Shown piece after piece: positions 24,686 through 32,893 of a stretch of DNA of 64,000 nucleotides (position 1 is its first letter; every line of letters starts with the position of its first letter). The stretch is from Microbacterium sp. AZCO. Lineage in GTDB: Bacteria > Actinomycetota > Actinomycetes > Actinomycetales > Microbacteriaceae. The translations under genes were made by a program, and so were the position numbers. Where the stretch lies: the NCBI RefSeq assembly GCF_039614715.1, contig NZ_CP154857.1, forward strand, positions 3,162,001-3,226,000, given 5' to 3'. The notes under the pieces are model-generated. The model worked only from the letters and a program-made list of their open reading frames with translations, had not been told where the DNA came from and did no database searches.

Positions 24686-25462
24686 TCAGGACGAGCGCTT
24701 GGCGGATGCCGCGGCGAAGGCCGCGACGCGGGCGCGGGACTCGTCGGTGTCGAAGCGCGCGCCGATCGTCGCGGCCTCGTCGTGGAGGTTCGTCTCGAAG
24801 GCGCGGTCGGCGCCGACGCGGACGAGACGCTTCGCCTCTCCGAACGCCGCTGTCGCATTCGCGAGCCAGAACTCGGCGACCGCCCGGGCGCGGTCCGCGA
24901 CCTCGGCCGGGGGCACGATCTCGCTCACGAGGCCCCAGTCGAGGGCCGTCGCGGCATCGATCGTGCGGTCCTGCAGCAGCAGCGCGAGCGCGCGGCGCTG
25001 CCCGATCGCGGCGGGCAGCAGCGTCGAGACGCCGAGGTCGGGGGTGAGGCCGATGTTGGCGTACTTGCTCACGAACTTCGCCGACTCCGACGCGACGATG
25101 TAGTCCGCCGTCAGCATGAGCCCGAGTCCGCCGCCCGCGACGGCGCCCTGGACGGCGGCGACGATGGGCTTGTCCGACAGGGCGAACGTCCGGATGCCGT
25201 CGTGGATGATGTGCGCCGTCTCGGTGACGTCGGCACCGCCGGCTTCCGAGGTCGCCATCGCGATGACGTCGCCGCCCGCGCAGAACGCCGGGCCCGCGGC
25301 ATCCAGGATCACCGCCCCCACCGAGTCGTCGGACGTCAGCTCGTGCGCGACGTCGCGCCAGCGGCGCCCCATCTCGAAGTCCATCGCGTTGAGGTACGCG
25401 GGGCGGTTGAAGGTGACCCGGGCGAGGCCGCCCTCGCGGGAAAGCAGGATCGAGTCGCTCAT
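24686..25462 (-). CDS. Enoyl-CoA hydratase/isomerase family protein
   Basis: A 258-residue crotonase-fold enzyme. The oxyanion-hole segments are AFCAGGDVIAMA and VQGAVAGGGLGLML. The C-terminal part reads NIGLTPDLGVSTLLP, where one of the two glutamates of classical hydratases is aspartate, so the exact reaction (hydration or double-bond isomerisation) is open. ATG 25462 has AAGGAG five bases upstream. The gene sits ten bases after the dehydrogenase gene and before the HSDL2-like SDR, consistent with beta-oxidation of an unusual acyl-CoA. Confidence 0.88.
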   Translation of the reverse strand: MSDSILLSREGGLARVTFNRPAYLNAMDFEMGRRWRDVAHELTSDDSVGAVILDAAGPAFCAGGDVIAMATSEAGGADVTETAHIIHDGIRTFALSDKPIVAAVQGAVAGGGLGLMLTADYIVASESAKFVSKYANIGLTPDLGVSTLLPAAIGQRRALALLLQDRTIDAATALDWGLVSEIVPPAEVADRARAVAEFWLANATAAFGEAKRLVRVGADRAFETNLHDEAATIGARFDTDESRARVAAFAAASAKRSS

Positions 25463-25471
25463 GTGCACTCC

Positions 25472-26233
25472 TTACTTCGGCGCCATGCGGATCGCGCCGT
25501 CGAGGCGGATGGTCTCGCCGTTGAGGTAGCCGTTGTCGACGATCGCGAGCACGAGCTTCGCGTACTCGTCGGGCCGTCCGAGGCGCTGCGGGTAGGGCAC
25601 CTGCTGGCCGAGCGACTCCTGCGCGGCCTCGGGGAGGCCTTTCAGCATGGGGGTCTCCATGATCCCGGGGGCGATCGTCAGCACCCGGATGCCGTACCGC
25701 GCCAGCTCGCGCGCGATCGGCAGCGTCATGGCGTGGACGCCGCCCTTGCTCGCCGAGTAGGCCGGCTGCCCGATCTGGCCGTCGAAGGCGGCGACGCTCG
25801 CGGTGTTGACGATGACGCCCCGGTTGCCGTCGACCGTCGCCTCGGTCTTCGACATGACGGCGGACGCCTGCGCGATGACGTTGTACGTGCCGATGAGGTT
25901 GATGCGGACGATCCGCTCGAAATCGGCGAGCGGCGACGGGTTGCCCTCGCGGTCGAGCACCTTCGCGGGCGGAGCGATGCCGGCGCAGTTCACGACGACC
26001 CGCAGAGGACCGGATGCCGCCGCCTGCGTGATCGCGGCGGCGACCTGGTCGGGCTCGGTGACGTCCGCGGGCGCGAAGCCGCCGCCGAGCTCCTCGGCGA
26101 CCGACGCTCCGGCCGAGGCGGGCAGATCGACGATCGTGACGACGGCTCCGGCATCGGCGAGCCTCTTCGCCGTCGCGAGGCCCAGACCGCTCGCGCCGCC
26201 CGTCACCAGCGCGGCTGCGCCCGTGATGTCCAT
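25472..26233 (-). CDS. SDR dehydrogenase, 3-hydroxyacyl-CoA dehydrogenase type II-like
   Basis: A 253-residue short-chain dehydrogenase. It shows the NAD loop ALVTGGASGLGLATA, the acidic residue after beta-2 (TIVDLPAS) that favours NAD over NADP, NCAGIAPPAKV, the serine in NTASVAAF, and the catalytic YSASKGGV. The long loop before the Ser (SKTEATVDGNRGVIVN) is typical of HSD17B10-type 3-hydroxyacyl-CoA dehydrogenases. It is the first gene of a three-gene minus-strand run and would follow the hydratase step in beta-oxidation. Confidence 0.9.
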   Translation of the reverse strand: MDITGAAALVTGGASGLGLATAKRLADAGAVVTIVDLPASAGASVAEELGGGFAPADVTEPDQVAAAITQAAASGPLRVVVNCAGIAPPAKVLDREGNPSPLADFERIVRINLIGTYNVIAQASAVMSKTEATVDGNRGVIVNTASVAAFDGQIGQPAYSASKGGVHAMTLPIARELARYGIRVLTIAPGIMETPMLKGLPEAAQESLGQQVPYPQRLGRPDEYAKLVLAIVDNGYLNGETIRLDGAIRMAPK

Positions 26234-26372
26234 GCGTTCTCCTTCGAACTCGAGTCGTGGCATCCAGTTCCAGCATAGGCGGGACTCCGTCTCACGACGA
26301 TCCGTGGATGCCGTCCCCCAGGCTAGCCGGGAAGGGTGGCGCGGCGGGAGGCCGGGGAGTTGACTGGATGCC

Positions 26373-26717
26373 GTGGAGATCCGACTCAAGCGCGTGTACG
26401 ACGACGCCTCTCCCGACGACGGCTTCCGCGTCCTCGTCGACCGGCTGTGGCCGCGCGGCGTCTCGAAGGAGCGCGCCGCGATCGACCTGTGGGCGAAGGA
26501 GGCCGCCCCGACGACCGAGCTGCGGCGGGCGTTCCACCAGGACGGCATGGACTGGGACACCTTCGCCGCCGCCTATCGCGCCGAGCTCGCGACCAATCCC
26601 GCCGTGCCCGCGCTGCGGACCGCCCTCGCCGATCAGGACGTCGTGACGCTTCTGTACGGCGCGCACGACGAGCGGCACAATCACGCCGACCTCCTGCGCG
26701 AAGCCCTGCTCGACTGA
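26373..26717 (+). CDS. DUF488 (YeaO-like) protein
   Basis: A 114-residue protein with the characteristic DUF488 pattern: VYDDASPDDGFRVLVDRLWPRGVSKE near the N-terminus and DVVTLLYGAHDERHNHADLL at the end. The latter replaces the more common LLYSAKD and lacks a cysteine. The biochemical role of the family is not established. The GTG start has no strong ribosome site. It is followed by a 200-base stretch of repeats rather than another gene. Confidence 0.88.
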   Translation: MEIRLKRVYDDASPDDGFRVLVDRLWPRGVSKERAAIDLWAKEAAPTTELRRAFHQDGMDWDTFAAAYRAELATNPAVPALRTALADQDVVTLLYGAHDERHNHADLLREALLD

Positions 26718-26724
26718 TTTCGCG

Positions 26725-26814
26725 CGAGCGCGGGCTCAGCCTCGGCGTCGCTCGGCTCGGTTCGGTTCGCGAGCGCGGGGTCAGCCTCGGCGTCGGTCGG
26801 CTCGGTTCGGTTCG
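26725..26814. repeat. 45-bp tandem repeat, two full copies
   Basis: Units at 26725-26769 and 26770-26814 differ at only two positions; a third begins at 26815 and runs into the REP-B hairpin. The unit begins CGAGCGCGG and ends GGTTCGGTTCG. It is non-coding in the intergenic gap 26718-26923. Confidence 0.85.
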
Positions 26815-26826
26815 CGAGCGCGCCGG

Positions 26827-26871
26827 TTTCCTGCGACCGCAGCCGACGGCCGACGGCGCGCTCGCAGGAAA
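26827..26871. repeat. REP-B palindromic repeat, copy 2
   Basis: A perfect 10-bp inverted repeat (TTTCCTGCGA at 26827-26836, TCGCAGGAAA at 26862-26871) with a GC-rich 25-base loop. The same word CGCTCGCAGGAAAG occurs twice near 44441 and 44503, and a variant at 8022. Confidence 0.7.
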
Positions 26872-26911
26872 GTGGCGCGGCGACGAAGGGATGGATGCCG
26901 CCCTCACGACC

Positions 26912-26917
26912 GAGAAT
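26912..26917 (+). promoter_or_regulatory. -10 box of leaderless promoter for APH-like gene
   Basis: GAGAAT lies six bases before the GTG at 26924, and this spacing decides that start over the ATG at 26891. Confidence 0.5.
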
Positions 26918-26923
26918 GGCATC

Positions 26924-27649
26924 GTGTCGATCCCCACCGAACCGGTCGCCGTGCCGGGGCGCGTGCGCGCGCTCGCGCGCGGCGCGGCGGTCAAGGCCGT
27001 GTGGGTCAACGAGATCGGAGGCGTGACCTTCCGCACCGACGACGGCCGGCACGTCAAGCACGGCCCGCGCACCCTCGAGACCTCGTTCGCCGGCGAGGCC
27101 GAGCGCCTCGCGTGGGCGGGGCGCTGTATCGCCGTGCCGGGAGTCGTCGAGGTCGGCGGCGACGACACGCACGAGTGGCTCGTCACGACGACGATCCCCG
27201 GCGAGTCCGCCGTCGCCTCGAGATGGACGGCGGATGCCGCCACCGCCGTCCGCGCGGTCGGCGAGGGTCTGCGCGCGGTCCACGACGCCCTGCCGGTGGA
27301 GGAGTGCCCCTTCGACTGGTCGGTGCCGTCGCGCATCGCGAACGCCGCGGGGCGCGGCATCCCTCTTCCCGATCGCCTGCGCGAGGCGCCCGAGATCGAC
27401 CGGCTCGTCGTCTGCCATGCCGACGCCTGCTGCCCGAACACGCTCGTCGGCGACGACGGCCGGTGGACAGGGCACGTCGACCTGGGTGCGCTCGGCGTCG
27501 CGGACCGCTGGGCGGATCTCGCCGTGGCGACGATGAGCACCGAGTGGAACTATGGTCCGGGATGGGACGGCGCTCTCCTCGCGGCGTACGGGATCGAGCC
27601 CGACGCCGAGCGCATCGACTACTACCGGGAGCTCTGGAACGCCACATGA
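26924..27649 (+). CDS. Aminoglycoside phosphotransferase (APH(3')-like)
   Basis: A 241-residue kinase-fold protein. The catalytic loop is HADACCPNTLV (D167 as base, N172 as metal ligand) and the metal-binding Asp is D186 in HVDLGALGVADRW; both match the APH(3') pattern. The N-lobe has GEAERLAWAG in place of the usual Lys-Glu pair region. Many actinobacterial chromosomes carry such genes without clear resistance, so the natural substrate is unknown. The start at GTG 26924 (MSIPTEPVAV) follows a leaderless-type -10 box. It overlaps the next gene by four bases. Confidence 0.85.
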   Translation: MSIPTEPVAVPGRVRALARGAAVKAVWVNEIGGVTFRTDDGRHVKHGPRTLETSFAGEAERLAWAGRCIAVPGVVEVGGDDTHEWLVTTTIPGESAVASRWTADAATAVRAVGEGLRAVHDALPVEECPFDWSVPSRIANAAGRGIPLPDRLREAPEIDRLVVCHADACCPNTLVGDDGRWTGHVDLGALGVADRWADLAVATMSTEWNYGPGWDGALLAAYGIEPDAERIDYYRELWNAT

Positions 27650-28137
27650 CCGTCACCCGCACCGGCACCGTCCGCACGATCGACGGAGCGCCGCACCTCG
27701 TCCTGACCCGCACGTTCGGCTCGCCCGCCGAGGCGGTGTGGCAGACCTTCACCGATCCGGAGCGGCTGCGCTCCTGGATCGGCTACTGGGAGGGCGACCC
27801 CACGACGGGACACGTGTCGTTCTTCATGACCGCCGAAGCGGACGATCCTGAGCCGTCGCGGTACACGATCCACGAGTGCGACCGCCCGCGCCGCTTCGCG
27901 GGCGACACCGACAGCGGCTGGCGGCTGTGGTTCGAGCTCGAGGAGTCCGACGGCGTCACGACGCTGCGCTTCGGGCAGCCGGTCGACGCGGGCGAGGACA
28001 TCGGCTCGATCGGGCCCGGCTGGGAGTACTACCTCGACCGTGCGATGGCGGCGCATGAGGGACAGGATGCCGCGGCCGTCGTGTGGGACGACTACTACCC
28101 CGCCCTCCGCGACGAGTACGCGGCGCTCGCGCCGTAG
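27646..28137 (+). CDS. SRPBCC / AHSA1-type ligand-binding protein
   Basis: A 163-residue START-like protein. The N-terminal strand LVLTRTFGSPAEAVWQTFTD, the PERLRSWIGYWEG segment, and the long C-terminal helix GPGWEYYLDRAMAAH are typical of the AHSA1/SRPBCC fold, which binds hydrophobic ligands. No catalytic residues are recognised. The ATGA overlap with the phosphotransferase gene implies co-translation. It ends five bases from the convergent ykoC stop, with no visible terminator between. Confidence 0.85.
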   Translation: MTVTRTGTVRTIDGAPHLVLTRTFGSPAEAVWQTFTDPERLRSWIGYWEGDPTTGHVSFFMTAEADDPEPSRYTIHECDRPRRFAGDTDSGWRLWFELEESDGVTTLRFGQPVDAGEDIGSIGPGWEYYLDRAMAAHEGQDAAAVVWDDYYPALRDEYAALAP

Positions 28138-28141
28138 ATCC

Positions 28142-28930
28142 TCACGCCGGGCCGAGGATGAAGTTCCACGTGCCCGCGAGCACGGCGGCCGTGACGGCGA
28201 GGGCGGAGATCGCGGCGCCGATGGCCATGAGCGCCCACTCGCGCCCGCCGAAGCGCGACTCCCTCGCCCAGGTGCGCTCGACGGGCGCACCGAAGCCGCG
28301 CGCCTCCATCGAGGTCGCGAGCTTCGACCCGCGCCGGATCGAGAGCACGAGCAGCGCGAAGGCCATGCCGAGGAAGCGGCGGATGCGGCCCCGATCCGCG
28401 ACGCCGCGCGCCCGGCGCGCGAGCTCGAGCGCCCGCCAGTCGTCGATGAAGAGGCCGACCATGCGCAGTCCCGCGAGCGCCCCCAGCACGAAGCGCGACG
28501 GCAGGCGCAGCACCTGCGCGAGGCCGTCGGCGAGGTCGGTGGGGTCGACCGTCACGAACAGCACGACCGACGGCAGCGCGATCGCGAGCACGCGGAAGAA
28601 CGTCGCGAGGGCGAGCTCGAGCGACCCCTCGCTGACGCGGACGAAGAGCCAGTCGACGTACACCTGACCCGAGGTCTCGCCGTAGAGCGCGATCGTGAGC
28701 GCCGTGAGCGGCGCCGCGATCCAGACCGGCAGGGTCCGCTGCCAGAACTCGCGCCACCCGATCCCCGCGAAGGGGAAGAGCAGGCACTCGAGGACGAGCG
28801 CGACCGCCGCGGAGACCCAGTCGAGGGTCAGCACGAGCGGCAGCGCGATGAGTGCCGACGCCCCGAGCTTCGCGACGGGGTTGATGCGCGCGACCGCGCC
28901 GGTGCGCGCGCGGGCGTCGAGGAGCGTCAT
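28142..28930 (-). CDS. ykoC: ECF transporter T component (YkoC-like)
   Basis: A 262-residue integral membrane coupling protein with about five hydrophobic segments. The two coupling-helix motifs that contact the ATPases are visible as ARRARGVADRG and ATSMEARGFG (both with the Ala-Arg-Gly core). It would join the S component (YkoE) to the double ATPase (YkoD) for uptake of thiamine or its HMP precursor. A 133-base gap with a REP-A palindrome separates it from ykoD, which is unusual inside an ECF operon. Assigned to the TPP-controlled set by gene order and strand. Confidence 0.87.
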   Translation of the reverse strand: MTLLDARARTGAVARINPVAKLGASALIALPLVLTLDWVSAAVALVLECLLFPFAGIGWREFWQRTLPVWIAAPLTALTIALYGETSGQVYVDWLFVRVSEGSLELALATFFRVLAIALPSVVLFVTVDPTDLADGLAQVLRLPSRFVLGALAGLRMVGLFIDDWRALELARRARGVADRGRIRRFLGMAFALLVLSIRRGSKLATSMEARGFGAPVERTWARESRFGGREWALMAIGAAISALAVTAAVLAGTWNFILGPA

Positions 28931-28974
28931 CCCTCCCCCTCGGCAGCCGCGCCGGCTGTCCCGGTGCGCGCAGA

Positions 28975-29044
28975 ATCGCGGAGATGTGCAGGATGACGGA
29001 GTGGATGCGGCGCGCGGATCCGCGATCCTGCACATCTCCGCGAT
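28975..29044. repeat. REP-A palindromic repeat, copy 2
   Basis: A perfect 20-bp inverted repeat (28975-28994 and 29025-29044) with core GCGGAGATGTGC, identical to the core of copy 1 at 2641-2714. An inner palindrome GCGGATCCGC lies at 29014-29023. It occupies the gap between ykoD and ykoC in one operon and would fold in the transcript. Confidence 0.9.
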
Positions 29045-29063
29045 CGTGCCCGGGTGAGGAGCG

Positions 29064-30536
29064 TCACGACGCCGCCCCCAGCGCGTAGACGTCGGCGCGC
29101 AGCGCCCGCACGACGTCGAGATCGTGCGTGATCGCGACGATCGCCGAGCGCTCGTCGCCGTCGAGCCCGTCGCGCAGGCGCGCGAGCAGCGCGACGAGCT
29201 CCGCCCACGTGCGGGCGTCCTGACCGAACGTCGGCTCGTCCAGCACGAGCACGCGCGGCCGGGTCGCGAGCGCGGCGGCGACCGTGAGGCGGCGCTTCTC
29301 CCCGCCCGACAGCGTGAACGGGTTGGCGGCGGCGAGGCGGTCGAGGCGCAGCCGCACCAGGAGCTCCTCGACCCGCGCGGCCGTCTCCCCCTCGCCGAGT
29401 CCGAGCGCGCGCGGCCCGACCTCGAGCTCCTCCCGGACGGTGCGGGCGAGCAGCTGGTGCTCCGGGTCCTGGAACACCGTGCCGATGCGGGTCAGCAGCT
29501 GCCGCGAGGTCCAGCGGATCGGCGCGGATCCCGCCCCCGCCGCGAGCGCCGGCGAGGCGTCGACCCGCCCAGCCGCGGGCGGCAGAAGCCCCGCGAGGCT
29601 AAGGCCGAGGGTGGACTTGCCGGCGCCGTTCGGACCGGTCACGGCGAGCACTGCGCCTTCGCGCACCTCAAGATCCACGCCCGAGGCGACGGGCACACCG
29701 CGCACGCGCTCGACCGCGAGCCCGCGCGCCGAGACGAGCGCCTCGCCGGGCGCGCCCACCGGGGCGGGCGGAAGAGCGGGAGGGATGCCGGGCACCCACA
29801 CCCCCTGCTCGGCGAGCCGGCGCCCCTCGCGGGCGAGCACGACGTCGGGCGGCCCGTCGGCCTCGACGCCGCCGGCGCCGAGGACGATGACGCGCGACAC
29901 GAGCGGCAGCCACACGTCGACGCGGTGCTCGACGACGACGAGGGTCGCGGGATGCCGCGACACGAGCTCCGCGACAGCCTCGCGCACCTCGGCGACGCCG
30001 TCGGGGTCGAGGTTGGCGGTCGGCTCGTCGAGGAGCAGGAGACCCGGCAGCATGGCGAGCGCGCCCGCGAGCGCGAGCCGCTGCTTCTGCCCGCCGGACA
30101 GCGCCTTGGTCGCACGGTCGAGGGCGACGTCGAGGCCGACGGCGTCGAGCGCCTCGCGCACGCGCGGCCAGATCTCGTCGCGCGGCACGCCGAGGCTCTC
30201 GCAGCCGAAGGCGACATCGTCGCCGACGCGGGCGAGCACGACCTGGGCGTCCGGGTCCTGGAGCACGAGGCCCGCCGTGCCGCGCGCGGCCGCGGCATCC
30301 GCTCCGTCGATCAGCAGCGATCCCGACGACTCGCCCTCGTCGTCGCCGCCGAGCACGCCCGCGAGGCCGTGCAGCAGCGTCGACTTGCCCGAGCCCGAGG
30401 CGCCGAGCAGCAGCACGCGCTCGCCGGGATCGATGCGGAACGAGACGTCCCGCAGCGCCCAGGCCCGACGGCTCGCGTGCCGCCACCCCCAGCCGCGCGC
30501 CTCGACGGCGGCGGGAGCGGATGCTGCGCCGGGCAC
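29064..30536 (-). CDS. ykoD: ECF transporter double ATPase (YkoD-like, fused EcfA/EcfA')
   Basis: A 490-residue protein with two complete ABC ATPase domains. Domain 1 has LLGASGSGKSTLLHG, the signature ALSGGQKQRLALA and LLLLDEPTANLDPDG. Domain 2 has TGPNGAGKSTLGL, TLSGGEKRRLTVA and VLVLDEPTFGQD. It energises the YkoE/YkoC transporter. GTG 30536 begins one base after the ykoE stop, so translation is coupled. Both nucleotide sites retain all catalytic motifs. Confidence 0.93.
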   Translation of the reverse strand: MPGAASAPAAVEARGWGWRHASRRAWALRDVSFRIDPGERVLLLGASGSGKSTLLHGLAGVLGGDDEGESSGSLLIDGADAAAARGTAGLVLQDPDAQVVLARVGDDVAFGCESLGVPRDEIWPRVREALDAVGLDVALDRATKALSGGQKQRLALAGALAMLPGLLLLDEPTANLDPDGVAEVREAVAELVSRHPATLVVVEHRVDVWLPLVSRVIVLGAGGVEADGPPDVVLAREGRRLAEQGVWVPGIPPALPPAPVGAPGEALVSARGLAVERVRGVPVASGVDLEVREGAVLAVTGPNGAGKSTLGLSLAGLLPPAAGRVDASPALAAGAGSAPIRWTSRQLLTRIGTVFQDPEHQLLARTVREELEVGPRALGLGEGETAARVEELLVRLRLDRLAAANPFTLSGGEKRRLTVAAALATRPRVLVLDEPTFGQDARTWAELVALLARLRDGLDGDERSAIVAITHDLDVVRALRADVYALGAAS

Positions 30537-30537
30537 G

Positions 30538-31167
30538 CTAGACGCGGGCGCGCGCTTCGCGACCCGACGCGAAGCGCGCGAGGGCGCCGGTCGCGGCGAG
30601 GCCCCGAGTGACGAGCCACGGCAGCAGTCCCGCGATGACGGCGCCCGACACCGTGGTCGAGATGAGGTACGTGATGGTGAAGGACGTATTCGACCCTGCG
30701 TACCAGAGCACGAGGTTGTTGATGCCGCCGGCGATCGCGGCGCCCGCGCCGGCGAGCATCGCGACGGGGAGGGTCCAGACGCGGTAGGCGAAGATCAGGA
30801 ACACGATCTCGGCCCCGATGCCCTGCACGAGACCCGCCTCGAGCGTGAGGAAGCCGCCCCACTGGTTGCCGACGAGCGCCGACACGACAGCGGCGAGCGT
30901 CTCGACGTAGAGGGCGGCGCCCGGCTTGCGGATGATGAGCGCGCCGAGCACTCCCGCGAAGAGCCACGGGCCGTCGAGCAGTCCCTGCAGGCCCGGGAGG
31001 AGCGGCTGCAGCAGCGCGGAGGGTCCGAGGTAGCCGATGTTCCAGAACAGGAAGATGAGGCCGGATGCGACGCCGATGACGCTGGCGACGACGATGTCGA
31101 CGACCCTCCAGCGGAGGCGGCGCGAAGCGGTGGCGACCGGGGCGGGCGCGGACGTGGAAACGTGCAT
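30538..31167 (-). CDS. ykoE: ECF transporter S component for thiamine precursor (YkoE-like)
   Basis: A 209-residue substrate-binding membrane protein with about five to six hydrophobic segments. Family-typical stretches include IGVASGLIFLFWNIGY, LVGNQWGGFLTLEAGLVQG (a conserved membrane-embedded region) and VWYAG-like LVLWYAGSN. YkoE proteins bind thiamine or HMP. The start at 31167 (MHVSTS) follows a GGGAGG ribosome site that is the last element of the TPP riboswitch, so translation initiation is what the riboswitch would control. Confidence 0.9.
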   Translation of the reverse strand: MHVSTSAPAPVATASRRLRWRVVDIVVASVIGVASGLIFLFWNIGYLGPSALLQPLLPGLQGLLDGPWLFAGVLGALIIRKPGAALYVETLAAVVSALVGNQWGGFLTLEAGLVQGIGAEIVFLIFAYRVWTLPVAMLAGAGAAIAGGINNLVLWYAGSNTSFTITYLISTTVSGAVIAGLLPWLVTRGLAATGALARFASGREARARV

Positions 31168-31177
31168 GTGTTCTCCT

Positions 31178-31260
31178 CCCTGCGCTGGCATGATCCAGAT
31201 CAGGTTCGACGGTCGAAGCGTGGTCGCTTCCTCTCAGCCCGGCACACCGGACTCCCGTGG
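31178..31260 (-). promoter_or_regulatory. TPP riboswitch (THI element)
   Basis: Read on the minus strand, the conserved blocks appear in order: ACGGGAGTCCGG, GGGCTGAGAGG, CGAACCTGATCTGGATC and ATGCCAGCGCAGGGAGG. These are the pyrimidine- and pyrophosphate-sensing parts of the thiamine pyrophosphate riboswitch. The last block contains the ykoE ribosome binding site, so binding of TPP probably blocks translation. It sits between a TATACT -10 box (31272-31277) and ykoE. Confidence 0.95.
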
Positions 31261-31271
31261 TTGTGGCGTTG

Positions 31272-31277
31272 AGTATA
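31272..31277 (-). promoter_or_regulatory. -10 box for the TPP riboswitch-ykoEDC transcript
   Basis: TATACT on the minus strand, about six bases before the predicted 5' end of the riboswitch near 31265. It is only 18 bases from the divergent -10 box at 31295, so the two promoters are back to back. Confidence 0.6.
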
Positions 31278-31294
31278 CCCCTGGCGGGGCAAGG

Positions 31295-31300
31295 TACCTT
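31295..31300 (+). promoter_or_regulatory. -10 box of leaderless promoter for carboxypeptidase gene
   Basis: TACCTT lies six bases before the GTG at 31307. Confidence 0.6.
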
Positions 31301-31306
31301 TAGCGG

Positions 31307-32785
31307 GTGACCCTCGCCGATACGGAGCCCCCGGCGCACGACGACGTGCGCACGGACACCGGTGACGTGCTCGTCGAGCCTCCCGCGCGGCTCGAGCCGG
31401 AGGCATCCCCTCCCCTCAAGAAGCCGGGGAAGGCGCTCGGCGAGCCGCGCGTCGCGTTCGCGTGGGTCGATGAGACCGCGCTCCTGACGAAGGTCGGCGC
31501 CCCGCGCGACCTCTCAGCCGCGACGACCCCCTACATCACGGTCGAGACCGATCTGCTGGCGCGCCCCCCGCGCCGTTCCCCGTTCCGTCCGGGCGTGCTC
31601 GTGCCCGTCGCGATCATCGCGGCGCTCATCGGCGGCTACTCCGCGACGACCCTCCTGTGGCCCCTCACCGCGGTCGCACCGACCATCGAGGCGGTGCAGA
31701 TCGATTCCGCCCCCGCCCCCGCGACGACGCCGACGTGGCCCGCGCAGGGTCAGGGCGCGGTCGCGGTCACGGGCTTCGACGGCGTCGTCGGCTCCACGGC
31801 CGATGCGGCGCCGATCGCGAGCATCACGAAGGTCGTGACCGCGCTGCTCGTGCTCGAGTCGCAGCCGCTCGAACCCGGCGAACAGGGGCCGGCCTACAGC
31901 TTCACGGCGGCGGATCGCGTCAAGTACTGGGGCTACCGCAACCGCGGCGAGTCGGCGCTCGACGTGCCCGTCGGCGGCAGTCTCAGCGAATACCAGCTGC
32001 TCGAGGGGATGCTGATCGGGTCGGCGAACAACTACGCGGACCGTCTCGCGAACAACCTGTGGCCGAGCGATGCCGTGTACGCCAATGCGGCGCGGACGTG
32101 GCTCACCGCGCATGGGCTGCCCGGCATCACGGTGTACGAGCCGACCGGCTTCGACGCCCGCAACACGGCGAGCGCGGCATCCCTCATCCCGCTCGCCGAG
32201 AAGGCGCTCGAGAATCCGGTCATCGCGGAGATCGTGGCGAAGTCCGAGGTGGACCTCCCCGGCGCGGGGCACGTCAAGAGCACGAACGGCCTGCTCGCCG
32301 ACCCCGGCGTGATCGGGGTCAAGACGGGGTCGCTCGACACCTACAACCTGCTCGCCGCCAAGAACATCACGGTCGGCGAGACGCCGGTGCGCCTCTACGC
32401 CGCCGTCCTCGGGCAGCGCAACGACGCCGGCCGCATCGAGGCGACGCGGGCGCTGTTCACGCAGCTCGAGGCCGAGCTGCAGAAGAAGCCGTCGGTGCCG
32501 GCGGGCACGAAGGTCGGGGTCGTCGACACGGCCTGGGGAGAGCACTCCGACGTCACGACGGCGGCGGATGCCTCGGTCGTGCTGTGGAACGGCGCGTCCG
32601 GCGCGGTCTCGACCGACCTGAAGCTCGGCGACGAGCTCGACGCGGGTCGCAACGTGGGCACGCTGAGCGTGAAGGGACCGCTCGACTCGGCCACGGTCGA
32701 CGCCGTGCTGACCAGCGAGATCGATCCGCCGTCGGCCTGGTGGCGGCTGACGCACCCGCTGGAGCTGTTCGGGCTCGCGGGCTGA
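31307..32785 (+). CDS. D-alanyl-D-alanine carboxypeptidase (S11/PBP5-like)
   Basis: A 492-residue cell-wall enzyme that trims the terminal D-Ala of peptidoglycan stem peptides. About 95 cytoplasmic Pro/Glu-rich residues precede one membrane helix (VLVPVAIIAALIGGYSATTLL), and the catalytic domain is outside. Motifs: S172-ITK175, S239-AN (GSANNYADRLA) and K339-TG (GVKTGS), the full penicillin-binding set. A C-terminal beta domain follows, as in PBP5. The start at GTG 31307 is fixed by a leaderless promoter. It is divergent from the riboswitch-controlled ykoEDC genes but seems unrelated in function. Confidence 0.9.
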   Translation: MTLADTEPPAHDDVRTDTGDVLVEPPARLEPEASPPLKKPGKALGEPRVAFAWVDETALLTKVGAPRDLSAATTPYITVETDLLARPPRRSPFRPGVLVPVAIIAALIGGYSATTLLWPLTAVAPTIEAVQIDSAPAPATTPTWPAQGQGAVAVTGFDGVVGSTADAAPIASITKVVTALLVLESQPLEPGEQGPAYSFTAADRVKYWGYRNRGESALDVPVGGSLSEYQLLEGMLIGSANNYADRLANNLWPSDAVYANAARTWLTAHGLPGITVYEPTGFDARNTASAASLIPLAEKALENPVIAEIVAKSEVDLPGAGHVKSTNGLLADPGVIGVKTGSLDTYNLLAAKNITVGETPVRLYAAVLGQRNDAGRIEATRALFTQLEAELQKKPSVPAGTKVGVVDTAWGEHSDVTTAADASVVLWNGASGAVSTDLKLGDELDAGRNVGTLSVKGPLDSATVDAVLTSEIDPPSAWWRLTHPLELFGLAG

Positions 32786-32820
32786 ACCGGGCCCGACGGG
32801 CGACCCCTCGACAAAGCTCG

Positions 32821-32869
32821 GGGACCGAGGGCGGCGCCGGGACCGAGGGCGCCTCGGGGACCGAGGGCG
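32821..32869. repeat. 18-bp tandem repeat x3
   Basis: GGGACCGAGGGCG starts at 32821, 32839 and 32857, giving three units with a period of 18. It lies in the 108-base gap between two convergent genes; no other terminator is evident there. Confidence 0.8.
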
Positions 32870-32893
32870 GCTCGGGCCGCGGGCCGGCCGCTT

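Noticed and set aside
26718..26923. Possible small gene in the 26.7-26.9 kb gap
   Set aside because: The open frames there simply read the 45-bp tandem repeat and the REP-B hairpin.
26924..27649. Aminoglycoside phosphotransferase as recently acquired resistance
   Set aside because: Its base composition, leaderless promoter and coupling to an SRPBCC gene match the rest of the chromosome; no mobile element is nearby.
31178..31260. GGTTCGA-like word suggesting a tRNA T-loop
   Set aside because: No cloverleaf can be formed; the sequence is fully explained by the TPP riboswitch consensus on the minus strand.
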